Below, one piece after another: positions 8,292 to 16,530 of a stretch of 64,000 nucleotides of DNA; positions within the stretch are counted from its first letter, which is position 1, and the number at the start of each line of letters is the position of its first letter. A program made the translations under genes and the position numbers. The DNA lies in contig CP078014.1 of the NCBI GenBank assembly GCA_020544565.1, positions 4,032,016-4,096,015 of the forward strand, written 5' to 3'. The DNA is from Bradyrhizobiaceae bacterium. GTDB taxonomy: Bacteria; Pseudomonadota; Alphaproteobacteria; Rhizobiales; Xanthobacteraceae. Below the pieces are notes generated by a model. That model was not told the DNA's origin and did no database searches. It saw only the letters and a list, made by a program, of their open reading frames with translations.

Positions 8292-8921
8292 CTAGGCGAC
8301 GCGCAATACAGGCGCCCAGAGCACTGGCCCGGAAAGTCCGCCTGCCCCACGGAGTTTCGCGAGCGCCGCACTGGAGATATCCAGATATCCAGCGACGGCG
8401 AGAGTGTTCCCAATCTTAGAGGGAGCGCCGATTCGACGTAGCGGCCACCCAGCGCGCCGCAGGATCCTTTCCATTCGGGCGTCGGTAACGGTAACAATAT
8501 CGCTCAGATGCCGCGAAAGCCCAAATTCCACCATGCCAGCAAACAACTCGTAGGTGGCACAAGCTATTCCGTGTTCTCCTTTTGGTGTGTCGAGTCTAGC
8601 GTCGATCGCAAAGCGGCTGCTTTCCCATATCTGCGGACTCATGGGCATCGGCTGACCATTCAGAAGCGCGGGAAATGTGTCGCGGAGCATCGTCGGTCCC
8701 TTGGTTGGAAGCAGGCGGACGCAGCCTTGTACCCGGCCGTCGTCCGAGAGTTGGGCGAGGTATGCCGGATGCAACGAGTCGAACTTGTCAACTTCCATGT
8801 CGCCGCTAATTTGAACGTCCCAGTCCATCCGGACCTTGAAGACGCGATGTCGTAGTTGGTGTATTGCAAAGAGCGTATGGGAGAATTCGCCGTACCAAGG
8901 CTCCGTGATGAGCTGAATCAT
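8292..8921 (-). CDS. LuxI-type acyl-homoserine-lactone synthase
   Basis: The enzyme makes an N-acyl- or aroyl-homoserine lactone from S-adenosylmethionine and an acyl donor. From the Met at 8921 (209 residues) the canonical LuxI residues fall in their usual places: Arg24 and Phe28 in LRHRVF, Trp34, Asp45 and Asp48 in EVDKFDSLH, Arg69 in GCVRLLP, Glu100 and Arg103 in WESSRFAID. An upstream Met (8978) is in frame, but the 8921 start has GGAGG five bases before it. It is downstream of the luxR gene in the same direction. Related bacteria use branched-chain or aromatic CoA donors as well as acyl-ACP. Nothing in the sequence tells which is used here. Confidence 0.88.
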   Translation of the reverse strand: MIQLITEPWYGEFSHTLFAIHQLRHRVFKVRMDWDVQISGDMEVDKFDSLHPAYLAQLSDDGRVQGCVRLLPTKGPTMLRDTFPALLNGQPMPMSPQIWESSRFAIDARLDTPKGEHGIACATYELFAGMVEFGLSRHLSDIVTVTDARMERILRRAGWPLRRIGAPSKIGNTLAVAGYLDISSAALAKLRGAGGLSGPVLWAPVLRVA

Positions 8922-9002
8922 GACATCCTCCAAGGTTGCCATGATTCTTTGAGGCGAAGTTACGCTAAGAAGCATCACCCCTAGTTGTGGGAGGAGTTCG
9001 CC

Positions 9003-9731
9003 TTAGTTTTGCTGTTCTCGTTTGGCAGCGGCCACGCGTAGTGCCGCTTGAACAACGGTTCGCACTCCCAATTTTGCTTTCGCGTTGTTCAGGTAAGAGA
9101 TAGCAGTGTGATGCGATATTCCCAGAATGCGTCCGATGTCCCAAGCGCTCTTGCCGCGGGCGGCCCACTCCAGACATTCGAACTCGCGGGCGGACAAAGC
9201 TGCTCCATCAACACGAAGATCGCTCGCGAGTTTGCGGCGAACGTGTGAGTGGAAGAACATCGCCATCAACTGAAGCATTCGAGGGTTCGACGTGACGAAG
9301 CGTTCGAATTGAGCTTCCCGTTGGTTGCCGGCAAAGGTGACGGCGGCAACGGGGCCGTGTCCGTCATGGATAGGAACGGTGAATCCTAGCCGAATGCCAT
9401 ATTGGGAGGCTTCGTCCAGCAACCGCTTCTGTGCCGGCGAAAGATATCGTTCGGTCGATCCGATTCCCCAGCGAAACGGCTCGGTGTCCCGTAGCGCCTG
9501 CATGATAACCGGATCGATCCGTTCGTAGTGGCTCCTTAGGTAGTGTGAAGTCCACTCCTTTGGGTATGTCGACATAAGACGGGGTGTCCCATCGAGCTTT
9601 TGCGGTAGCGCGAGGTACGCAAAGCAAGACAGGTCGAGAGCCGCGGCTGTGACGGCCATGGCTCCCGAAAGCTCTGCTTGATCTTCAGCGCTCGAAAGAT
9701 GATCAATGAAGTCTTGAAATATGCGATGCAT
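9003..9731 (-). CDS. LuxR-type quorum-sensing regulator
   Basis: This 242-residue protein has an autoinducer-binding domain (about residues 20-165: YPKEWTSHYLRSHYERIDPV with the conserved Trp/Tyr/Asp set, then FRWGIG) and a C-terminal GerE-type helix-turn-helix (ALSAREFECLEWAARGKSAW, then ISHHTAISYLNNAKAKLGV). It binds an AHL and then DNA. The gene sits 81 bp upstream of luxI in the same orientation, so both are probably one transcript. I see no clear lux/tra box in the 9732-9870 region by eye. In related conjugative islands such pairs control excision and trb expression. Here the trb targets are broken, so the pair may serve other promoters. Confidence 0.88.
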   Translation of the reverse strand: MHRIFQDFIDHLSSAEDQAELSGAMAVTAAALDLSCFAYLALPQKLDGTPRLMSTYPKEWTSHYLRSHYERIDPVIMQALRDTEPFRWGIGSTERYLSPAQKRLLDEASQYGIRLGFTVPIHDGHGPVAAVTFAGNQREAQFERFVTSNPRMLQLMAMFFHSHVRRKLASDLRVDGAALSAREFECLEWAARGKSAWDIGRILGISHHTAISYLNNAKAKLGVRTVVQAALRVAAAKREQQN

Positions 9732-10061
9732 GTCGAGCTAGGTTAGGTGGCGTCGGTACTTGATCTCCGGCACGGCTGTCCCGGTTAAACCTTCCTTATC
9801 GAACGGTCAGAGCAGCACGGACATCGTTGACGATTGCGGGTGATGTCCAAAAGGGTACTCAAATCCATAAAAGAAGCCCGGGACCCGTCATCGGACCCCG
9901 GGCAGTCTAGGGAGGACGCCCTCAGGCGCTTGCTGCCATTTACTGACACCTTCGCGTCAGACCGCCGACAACGAGCGGGACCACGGGAAATCAAGCGATG
10001 GCCTGTGCGATGAAAGGCAGGGTTTCAGATTGTTCCTGCCATTGAGGGAGAGAACATTGGG
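9732..10061. other. Intergenic region between luxR and GMC gene
   Basis: No convincing gene lies in these 330 bp. It contains the promoter region of luxR (sites not recognisable by eye) and a terminator for the GMC gene at 9866-9903. A 69-codon minus-strand frame at 9785-9994 crosses the terminator and looks non-coding. Confidence 0.5.
9866..9903 (-). terminator. Rho-independent terminator of the GMC gene
   Basis: On the minus strand GCCCGGG and CCCGGGC (9903-9897 and 9882-9876) form a perfect 7-bp stem with a 14-nt loop, followed by TTCTTTTAT. It lies 158 bp after the GMC stop codon. Confidence 0.75.
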
Positions 10062-11654
10062 TCACTTCCCGGCAATCAACTCTGCAGCTTTCTCCGCCAT
10101 AGCCATGATCGGCAGATTGGTGTTTCCGCTGATCACGGTCGGCATAAGTGAACCGTCGATAACGCGTAGATTGTCGATGCCCCGAACCCGAAGCTTGCTA
10201 TCGACCACGGCGTCGCGATCCTCACCCATGCGACATGTTCCGACCGGGTGGTAGATCGTTTCTGCGCGGGCTCGTATCCACTTTTTGCGGGATTCCGTGC
10301 TGGTAAACGGATCGATATCGAGTTTGCGCTTAATGTGTTTTCGGAGCGCCGGCTGATCGATGATCTCGCACATCTGCCGAACGCCTTCTTGCATGCTGAC
10401 GAAATCACTTTCATCGGATAGAAAGCGGGGGTCGATCGCCGGCGCGACGAAGGGATCGGCCGACCGCAGGCGCAGCGTTCCACGACTCTTCGGACGAAGC
10501 TGGCATACGCGAATGGCAAAGCCGTGCGGGACGCGCTCGCCCTGCGGCGGGTTTCGCAGCGCGACGATGAGATGAGCCTGCCACTCAGGCCACGATGAGG
10601 TTTTATCGGGCCCCCAGAAGGCTCCGGCTTCGACCCCCTGTGAGGTGCCGGGCCCCGTGCCTCGGAGCATATATTGTGCGCCGGCCAAGGCACCTCTGAA
10701 CAATCCGATGTACGGCGTCAGTGTGATCGGCTGCGACGCCTCCAATCGAATTGCGCAATCCAAATGATCTTGCAGATTGCTTCCAACGCCGGCGGAATCG
10801 AGCACCGGCTTGATGCCGAGTGAACGGAGGTGATCGGCCGGTCCAATTCCTGACAGCATCAGTAATTGCGGCGAACCAATGGCCCCGGAAGTCAGCAAGA
10901 CTTCTCGTTCGGCCGAAACGGTGACCTCACGCCCGTTGTGGTCAATGACAACACCCCGAACGCGCGTGCCTTCGACCGCGAGGCGCCGAACCTGAGTGTT
11001 GGCCATGATGGTCAGATTGCTTCGTCCTTTCCCCTGGTCGAGAAACTTGAAAGCACCTGAACGCTTGCCGTCTGAAATCGTAAGTTCGTAGAAGCCTGCG
11101 CCCATCTGAGACGGACCATTGAAGCCGTTGTTCTCGGGGAGGCCTGCCGACTTGGCGCTCTCAATAAATGCCTTCGAGATTGGATGCTGCAACACGCCAT
11201 AAGAAAGTCGGATCGGACCCGAATAACCTCGGTCCTGATCGGGCTGGGACGTTACCTGGGCGGCGTCCTCGATTTTTCTAAGGTAGGGGCGGAGGTTTTC
11301 GTACCCCCACCCACGACAGCCTTGCGCTTCCCATGAGTCGTAATCCTGAGGATTTCCCCGGATCGCAATCATGGAGTTGATGGCGGACGACCCTCCCACC
11401 ACCTTGCCACGGGGAATATAGATCTTGCGATTGTTGAGTTCGGTCTGCGGTTCGGTCCAAAATTGCCAGTTATGCTTCGGACTCGTGTAGAGCACGCGAA
11501 TGCCCGCCGGCATGTGAACGAAGATTGAAGAAGAGGGACGTCCGGCCTCGAGCAGCAACACCTTGACGTTGGGATCTTCGCTCAATCGAGCGGCGAGCAC
11601 GCATCCTGCCGATCCTGCGCCGACAACGATATAATCGTATTTCGAGAGCTTCAT
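10062..11654 (-). CDS. GMC-family FAD alcohol dehydrogenase (choline-dehydrogenase/PegA-like)
   Basis: This 530-residue flavoprotein oxidises a primary alcohol to an aldehyde. It has the FAD Rossmann motif VVGAGSAGCVLAARLSE near residue 10, the GMC signature RGKVVGGSSAINSMI, the second signature TSGAIGSPQLLMLSGIG, and C-terminal catalytic residues His469 (IYHPVGTCRMG) with an Asn in SGNTNLPIMAMAEK. There is no signal peptide. Length and composition match both choline dehydrogenases and the PEG dehydrogenase PegA of Sphingopyxis. It is alone in its transcript, preceded by an ATTGGT-CCT-ACCAAT palindrome 102 bp upstream and followed by a terminator. GGGGACGGAGG precedes the ATG. In context it probably starts oxidation of a hydroxyl-bearing substrate that the aldehyde dehydrogenase at 18.1 kb continues. 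Confidence 0.88.
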   Translation of the reverse strand: MKLSKYDYIVVGAGSAGCVLAARLSEDPNVKVLLLEAGRPSSSIFVHMPAGIRVLYTSPKHNWQFWTEPQTELNNRKIYIPRGKVVGGSSAINSMIAIRGNPQDYDSWEAQGCRGWGYENLRPYLRKIEDAAQVTSQPDQDRGYSGPIRLSYGVLQHPISKAFIESAKSAGLPENNGFNGPSQMGAGFYELTISDGKRSGAFKFLDQGKGRSNLTIMANTQVRRLAVEGTRVRGVVIDHNGREVTVSAEREVLLTSGAIGSPQLLMLSGIGPADHLRSLGIKPVLDSAGVGSNLQDHLDCAIRLEASQPITLTPYIGLFRGALAGAQYMLRGTGPGTSQGVEAGAFWGPDKTSSWPEWQAHLIVALRNPPQGERVPHGFAIRVCQLRPKSRGTLRLRSADPFVAPAIDPRFLSDESDFVSMQEGVRQMCEIIDQPALRKHIKRKLDIDPFTSTESRKKWIRARAETIYHPVGTCRMGEDRDAVVDSKLRVRGIDNLRVIDGSLMPTVISGNTNLPIMAMAEKAAELIAGK

Positions 11655-11755
11655 CCTCCGTCCCCTATTTCAAAAGCCGACGATCGGTTCGTTTTTGCGA
11701 CCAGTTTCGCCAAGGTCAGGCCTTCCCGACTTGCAAAAGCCATCGCCAAACTATA

Positions 11756-11770
11756 ATTGGTCCTACCAAT
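11756..11770. promoter_or_regulatory. Predicted GntR/FCD operator upstream of the GMC gene
   Basis: ATTGGT-CCT-ACCAAT has perfect 6-bp arms around a 3-bp spacer and matches the TNGTNNNACNA form of FadR-type sites. It lies inside a larger inverted repeat, CTATAATTGG (11751-11760) and CCAATTATAG (11780-11789), with perfect 10-bp arms. Confidence 0.75.
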
Positions 11771-11825
11771 CAGGTCGATCCAATTATAGCGACGAAGGCC
11801 TGGTAGTCAACGGAGAGCTCGTCTC

Positions 11826-11966
11826 ATGTTTCAATACCGGAGGATCGTGGCCGCGTTCCTGCTCCTCGGCGCAGGGCTCGCCGTTTTGCTGCTCGCTCCT
11901 GCCAAACCTGCCATCCAGCCGGACCAAGAGACGATTCGACGAGTGATATGGGCTCTTGGCCCCTAG
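11826..11966 (+). CDS. Possible 46-residue single-pass membrane protein
   Basis: A short frame begins MFQYRRIVAAFLLLGAGLAV, has one strongly hydrophobic helix (residues 8-24) flanked by Arg on the N side, and ends with a short charged tail. GGAGAG lies upstream, though 9 nt from the ATG. It is convergent with the CoA-transferase gene and overlaps its last codons by 4 bp. It could be a real small protein driven by the operator-containing gap at 11756, or chance. No family is recognised. Confidence 0.35.
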   Translation: MFQYRRIVAAFLLLGAGLAVLLLAPAKPAIQPDQETIRRVIWALGP

Positions 11967-13210
11967 CCGACTTCGGGACGTCCGATATCGATGATCCGTC
12001 GCTCACTTAGATCTTGGATGGCCGCCGAGTCGTACTTCAGTATCGACTTGAGGATGTTTGCAGTATCCTCGCCTCGCCGCGGCGGTCCTTTGGCATATTC
12101 GATCTTCGTTCCGGAAAACTTTATCGGATTGGCGACGAGAGGGGCTGTTGTTCCGGAAGAATGAGGAAGATTGACCTGCATCTCCCGATGGATAACCTGA
12201 GGGTGAGCGAACACCTGATCCAGCCGGTTGATCGGTGCGCAAGGCACGCCCACGGGCTCCAGAATGGAAATCCAATGCTGGGTCGTCTGCTGTATCAGAT
12301 GCGCATCGAGTAGGGGGATGAGTTGATCACGATTCTTAAGCCGGTCGGTGTTAGTGACGAAACGGCTATCGGTTGCCAGGCCGCTTAAACCAGTAGCTGC
12401 ACAGAACTTCCGGAATTGCTGATCATTACCAACGGCGAGCACGAAGGAACCGTCGCTGGTTCTGAAGACCTGATATGGAACGATGTTTGGATGCGCGTTG
12501 CCGAACCGTTTCGGCGGCGTGCCGGTCGTGAGGAAATTCAAATTTTGGTTGGCGAGAACCGCGACCTGGACGTCCAGCAGTGCCATGTCGATATGCTGTC
12601 CTTCTCCGGTGCGTTCGCGATGCAGTAATGCGGAGATGACGCCGGCGGCGCTATACATGCCAGTGAGAATATCGACGATCGGAACCCCGACCTTCTGCGG
12701 ACCCCCGCCTGGCTTGTCATCACTCTCTCCGGTAATGCTCATCAGGCCGCCGATGGCCTGAATGGCCATATCGTATCCTGCGACGTCCTTCATCGGGCCG
12801 GTCTGGCCATAGCCGGTGATGGAACAGTAAATGATGTCAGGCTTGACCCTTTTAAGCGCCTCGTAGTCGAGGCCGTAACGCGCCATGTCGCCGACCTTGT
12901 AGTTCTCGATCACGAGATCGGCTTGCTGGGCAAGTGCGCGCACAATGGCGCTACCCTCGTCAGTCGATATATCGACGCATATCGAATGCTTGCCGCGATT
13001 GGCGCTCAGGAAATACGCGCTTTCGGTCGTATCAATTCCACCGTCTTTCCGCAGAAAGGGCGGGCCCCACTGCCGCGTATCGTCGCCGGTGCCAGGGCGT
13101 TCGATCTTCCAAACCTCGGCTCCTAGATCAGACAGCAACTGCGCTAACCAAGGCCCCGCGAGGATTCTCGAAAGATCCAGCACTCGATAACCTGCCAACG
13201 GTCCAGCCAT
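11963..13210 (-). CDS. Class III CoA-transferase (CaiB/BaiF family)
   Basis: This 415-residue enzyme moves CoA between carboxylic acids through an aspartyl-CoA thioester. It shows the family hallmarks near the N-terminus (GYRVLDLSRILAGPWLAQLL, DLGAEVWKIERPGTGDDTR), the catalytic Asp in DVAGYDMAIQAIGGLM, and GEGQHIDMALLDV. The frame extends to 13264, but Met at 13210 has AAGGAAG 4 bp upstream and begins at the conserved MAGPLAGYRVLDLS, so I use it. A TTGGT-CAA-ACCAA palindrome lies 78 bp upstream. The gene is a single-gene unit next to the regulator. The acid it activates is unknown. In context it would supply or remove CoA on an acid made by the alcohol/aldehyde dehydrogenases. Confidence 0.88.
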   Translation of the reverse strand: MAGPLAGYRVLDLSRILAGPWLAQLLSDLGAEVWKIERPGTGDDTRQWGPPFLRKDGGIDTTESAYFLSANRGKHSICVDISTDEGSAIVRALAQQADLVIENYKVGDMARYGLDYEALKRVKPDIIYCSITGYGQTGPMKDVAGYDMAIQAIGGLMSITGESDDKPGGGPQKVGVPIVDILTGMYSAAGVISALLHRERTGEGQHIDMALLDVQVAVLANQNLNFLTTGTPPKRFGNAHPNIVPYQVFRTSDGSFVLAVGNDQQFRKFCAATGLSGLATDSRFVTNTDRLKNRDQLIPLLDAHLIQQTTQHWISILEPVGVPCAPINRLDQVFAHPQVIHREMQVNLPHSSGTTAPLVANPIKFSGTKIEYAKGPPRRGEDTANILKSILKYDSAAIQDLSERRIIDIGRPEVG

Positions 13211-13287
13211 CACGCTTCCTTGAAGTCTGCGGGTCAAATAGCCGCGCGCCGTGCGAGGCCGCACTAACTATATGTGGAGCGACCAGA

Positions 13288-13300
13288 TTGGTCAAACCAA
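13288..13300. promoter_or_regulatory. Predicted GntR/FCD operator upstream of the CoA-transferase
   Basis: TTGGT-CAA-ACCAA, perfect 5-bp arms, 78 bp before the start at 13210 (minus strand). Confidence 0.7.
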
Positions 13301-13343
13301 ATGCTGCTTGACACCGCGCATCACGCGACATACGGTCCTGCCA

Positions 13344-13360
13344 AATTGGTTTAACCAATT
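13344..13360. promoter_or_regulatory. Predicted GntR/FCD operator upstream of the ABC transporter remnant
   Basis: AATTGGT-TTA-ACCAATT has perfect 7-bp arms, the best copy in the window, 38 bp before the ATG at 13398 on plus. With the site at 13288 it makes a pair in the divergent gap, 43 bp between first bases of comparable arms apart from spacer differences. Confidence 0.72.
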
Positions 13361-13397
13361 AATGAAAATACCGGGAAGAACGTGAAGGTCTGGCTGT

Positions 13398-13911
13398 ATG
13401 GCGCGAGTAACTCTCCAGAATGTCGCGAAATCCTTTGGAGGAGATCGAGGGCCATGGGCCGTTCAGGACTTTTCGTTGGATAGCCGATAGCTTGTGGGGC
13501 CTGCTAATCGCTCACCTGGCGATTTCGCTGCCGCTGGCGGTGTGGCTGCTATGGGGCTTTTTCAAATCGATGCCGTTCGATCTGGAGGAAGCGGCAATGG
13601 TGGACGGCTGTTCCCAATTCGGCGCCTTCATCAAGGTGGTCCTTCCGCTTTCGGCCCCCGGCTTGATTACGGTCGGCATCTTCTCGTTTTTGCTGTCCTG
13701 GGCGGACTACGTATTCGCGCTCATCCTCATCATGAGTGATGATCGCAAGACATTGCCCGTGGGCTTGGCATCAATGCTTGGCGCGCAAGATCTGCGTTGG
13801 GGTGAGATACTCGCCGGCGCAACCCTTATTGCTCTGCCGTTGTTCGTTATCTTTATGTTCTGCTATCGATATTTCGTCGCAGGGCTGACGGCGGGTGCGC
13901 TCAAAGGTTAG
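13398..13911 (+). pseudogene. ABC sugar-type transporter remnant: ATPase 5' end joined to permease 3' end
   Basis: From the ATG at 13398 about 27 codons read MARVTLQNVAKSFGGD and AVQDFSLD, the start of a MalK/UgpC-type ATPase, then stop. In another frame from about 13465 follows the C-terminal 145 residues of a MalG-type permease, including the EAA loop EEAAMVDGCSQFGAFIKVVL and three hydrophobic helices, ending at 13911. A single deletion has removed most of the ATPase and everything up to the permease's second half. The intact operator 38 bp upstream shows that a transporter operon once belonged to the same regulon. The oligopeptide-type importer at 24.6-30.3 kb may have replaced it. Confidence 0.8.
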
Positions 13912-13998
13912 GCACTGTTCGAGCGAAGCACGTCCTCGTGCTTCGCGCTAGACCGTGGGTATTTCGCGTAGAGATGGCGGACGGGGTGCCCGGCAAGA

Positions 13999-14727
13999 CT
14001 AACGTTTTGTGACTTTGGTTTCCCCTAGAAGCGATTGCCATGCCTCCACTGTTCGCGAGAGGTGAGCGTTCATCTGTTGTTCGGCTAGGCCTACCCGCCG
14101 CTCTTCGATCGCTTCCAAGATGGTGCAATGGTCCTCATAAGATTGTCGACCTCGATTTTGGTCGGCAAAGTAGACCTTCCGTCGATGCCTGGACAGTTCG
14201 TAGAACGATCTCGCCACGCGCAGCAAAATGTCGTTCTTGGTTGCAGCAAAAATCGCAAGATGGAACGCCTCGTCCTCGCGCTCTATGCTTTGCTTTTTGG
14301 ATAGGCGCTTGTTGGTCTCTTCAAGTATGGCGGTGATCTCGCGAATGTTGTCCGCGGTCCTGCGTGTGCAGGCCAACCTGACCGCCTGCCCTTCGAGCAT
14401 GCGCCGGACCTCCATGACGTCGGCGATTTCCTTGGCCTCGAATGGAACTCCGGATTCAGCATAAAGCACTAGAGCATCGATGCTGCTCTCTTCGATCTTT
14501 CGCAGATAGATTCCAGAATTTGGGCGCCGTTCTATCACTCGCATGGTTTCAAGTGCGGCCAGAGCCTCTCGAACCGCGCCGCGACTGGTGTCGAACTTTT
14601 CCGCAAAGTCGCGTTCTGATGGCAACCGTTCGGAGGGCTGATAGCGGCGCTCACGGATGAAGGAAAGGATCTTTCCGATGGCGTTCGAAGGAGCCTCAAG
14701 CTTGTCGGTTCGATTTCGCTCAGTCAT
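13999..14727 (-). CDS. GntR-family regulator, FadR/FCD subfamily
   Basis: This 242-residue repressor or activator has an N-terminal winged helix (AIGKILSFIRERRYQPSERL, then PSERDFAEKFDTSRGAVREAL at about 30-55) and a C-terminal FCD helical domain. Putative metal or ligand residues are in EDEAFHLAIFAAT, YEDHCTILEAI and MNAHLSRT. FCD regulators typically bind hydroxy- or oxo-acids and related carboxylates. Their sites have the form TNGTNNNACNA, and palindromes of this type stand in front of at least five transcription units in this cluster, including this gene (14793-14811). It is divergent from the glutathione reductase gene. I infer it is the local regulator of the whole catabolic cluster. 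The ligand is unknown. Confidence 0.88.
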   Translation of the reverse strand: MTERNRTDKLEAPSNAIGKILSFIRERRYQPSERLPSERDFAEKFDTSRGAVREALAALETMRVIERRPNSGIYLRKIEESSIDALVLYAESGVPFEAKEIADVMEVRRMLEGQAVRLACTRRTADNIREITAILEETNKRLSKKQSIEREDEAFHLAIFAATKNDILLRVARSFYELSRHRRKVYFADQNRGRQSYEDHCTILEAIEERRVGLAEQQMNAHLSRTVEAWQSLLGETKVTKR

Positions 14728-14792
14728 CTAAAATATCCTGCCTGGTCCTGCCGACCACTTGATTTCGATTTCCTCGGTAGCTAATCATGGCC

Positions 14793-14811
14793 GACCAAAT
14801 TGGTCGACCAG
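14793..14811. promoter_or_regulatory. Predicted operator between gntR and gor
   Basis: GACCAAATTGGTC (14793-14805) is a perfect palindrome and overlaps TTGGTCGACCAG (14800-14811). The half-sites are those of the cluster's operator, but the second pair has a 2-bp instead of a 3-bp spacer. It is 66 bp upstream of gntR and 119 bp upstream of gor, fitting autoregulation. Confidence 0.55.
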
Positions 14812-14929
14812 TACTTTGGAGGAACCTTGAGGATCTCGGTCGAATCCGCCCTGCTTCAGTAGATATCAGGTTGAGGAAATTGAAGCATCTGAAACGCGCC
14901 AAATCCACCTAAAGAATTGATTTCCCAGC

Positions 14930-16315
14930 ATGGATAGCTTTGAGACGGATCTGTTTGTCATAGGTGGCGGCTCGGGCGGCGTGCGCGCCGCGCGGATCGC
15001 CGCTGGCCATGGCGCCCGCGTCATGATCGCCGAGGAATATCGGATGGGCGGCACTTGCGTCATTCGCGGGTGCGTACCGAAGAAGCTATTCGCCTACGCC
15101 TCGCATTTCAGCCACGACATCGCGGATGCCGCGGGCTTCGGCTGGACCGTTCCGCCGGCGACGTTCGACTGGGCCACCCTGATCGCCAACAAAGACAAGG
15201 AGATCGCCCGGCTGGAAGCGGCCTACACCACCAACGTGGAGAAATCTGGCGTGCAGGTGATCAAGTCGCGCGCCGTGTTCGAGGACCCGCATACGCTGGT
15301 GCTCGACGGCGGCAGGAGGGTGCGCTCGAAGTATATCCTGATCGCCACGGGCGGCGCACCGAACCACGGCAAGGCCATTCCCGGCATCGAGCATGTCATC
15401 TCATCGAACGAAGCATTTCATCTACCCGAATTGCCGAAGCGTATCCTGATCCAGGGCGGTGGCTATATCGCGCTGGAGTTTGCGTGCATCTTCTCGGGCC
15501 TGGGTTCCCTCGTGACTGTGGTCTATCGCGGCGACAACATCCTGCGTGGCTTCGACGACGACGTCCGCGCCCATGTCCGCGATGAGATGGAGAAGAACGG
15601 CATTACCATCCTGACCGGTTGCACGGTCGACGGGATTGAGAAGCACGACGATTGGTACACGTCGCACCTGTCGAATGGCTCCAGCATCGCGTCCGACAAG
15701 GTGATGTTCGCCATCGGCCGTCACCCCGCCGTCGCAAATCTCGGGCTGGAGAAAGCCGGCGTCGCCATCAACCCGGATAACGGAGGCATCGTCGTCAACG
15801 AAGCCTCGCAGAGCTCGGTGCCACATATCTATGCGGTCGGCGACGTCACCCATCGCTTCAATCTGACGCCGGTAGCGATCCGTGAGGGCCACGCTTTCGC
15901 CGATACGGTTTTCGGCAAGCGGGCGGTCAAGGTCGATCACATCGATATTCCGACCGCCGTGTTCACGCAGCCCCAGGTCGGCACCGTGGGCCTCACCGAG
16001 GCGCAGGCGCGGGCGCAGTTCGCTATCGTTGATGTCTACAAGGCGGCGTTCCGCCCGTTGAAGGCGACGCTGTCCGGCAGCGAGTCGCGGGTGTTGATGA
16101 AACTGGTGGTTGACGCGGGGAGCGACCGCGTCGTGGGTTGCCATATCGTTGGATCGGACGCGGCCGAATTGGTTCAGGTCATCGCCATTGCCGTAAAGAT
16201 GAAGGCTACCAAGGCGGACTTCGACGCCACTATGGCGCTGCACCCGACCTCCGCCGAGGAACTGGTGACTATGCGTACCCGCACTGCACGTTACGTGCGC
16301 GACGCGGCGGCTTAG
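14930..16315 (+). CDS. gor: Glutathione-disulfide reductase
   Basis: This 461-residue NADPH- and FAD-dependent disulfide reductase has FAD motif IGGGSGGVRAARIAA, redox-active Cys43 and Cys48 in GGTCVIRGCVPKK, a nucleotide-binding GGGYIALEFACIFSGLG, the second FAD motif IYAVGDVTHR and the catalytic C-terminal HPTSAEE (His438). It regenerates GSH from GSSG in the cytoplasm. It is divergent from the GntR gene and downstream of a predicted operator, so it seems to belong to the catabolic regulon, where it would serve the GST encoded at 32.3 kb. The chromosome would normally carry another gor, so this one looks dedicated. No obvious strong ribosome site precedes the ATG. Confidence 0.92.
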   Translation: MDSFETDLFVIGGGSGGVRAARIAAGHGARVMIAEEYRMGGTCVIRGCVPKKLFAYASHFSHDIADAAGFGWTVPPATFDWATLIANKDKEIARLEAAYTTNVEKSGVQVIKSRAVFEDPHTLVLDGGRRVRSKYILIATGGAPNHGKAIPGIEHVISSNEAFHLPELPKRILIQGGGYIALEFACIFSGLGSLVTVVYRGDNILRGFDDDVRAHVRDEMEKNGITILTGCTVDGIEKHDDWYTSHLSNGSSIASDKVMFAIGRHPAVANLGLEKAGVAINPDNGGIVVNEASQSSVPHIYAVGDVTHRFNLTPVAIREGHAFADTVFGKRAVKVDHIDIPTAVFTQPQVGTVGLTEAQARAQFAIVDVYKAAFRPLKATLSGSESRVLMKLVVDAGSDRVVGCHIVGSDAAELVQVIAIAVKMKATKADFDATMALHPTSAEELVTMRTRTARYVRDAAA

Positions 16316-16530
16316 AAAGCTCAATTTCGATCGATTGTGCAAATTCAGGCCGTTGGCGCGCGCGTTATGCGGCGCCGCTCAAAACGCACTTGACAATACG
16401 ATTGTGATCATACCAAACTGGTCCTACCAGTATCGGTGAAAATCCAGCAACAGACTAACCTCGCCATCCGCAGCCGCTTGTAGTCGAGGAGCTGGATGCG
16501 GAAGTTCTGGCGAAGAAGATTGGGCCCACC
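16316..16530. promoter_or_regulatory. Promoter region of the acyl-CoA ligase operon, with predicted operator
   Basis: The gap contains ACTGGT-CCT-ACCAGT at 16417-16431 (perfect 6-bp arms, same CCT spacer as the GMC site). A TTGACA at 16390-16395 could be a -35 element, with the operator overlapping the expected -10/start region, but no good -10 is seen. It lies 100 bp before the ligase ATG. Confidence 0.7.

Noticed and set aside
9785..9994. 69-codon minus-strand frame between luxR and the GMC gene
   Set aside because: It reads through the hairpin terminator and has no ribosome site or recognisable motif.
13288..13360. Reading the paired palindromes at 13288 and 13344 as transposon inverted repeats
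   Set aside because: The same short palindrome recurs singly before other cluster genes and no transposase or target duplication is present. Operators explain it better.
15422..16342. 306-codon minus-strand frame opposite gor
   Set aside because: It is antisense to a well-supported glutathione reductase, is His/Arg/Asp-rich as GC-rich shadow frames are, and has no motif.
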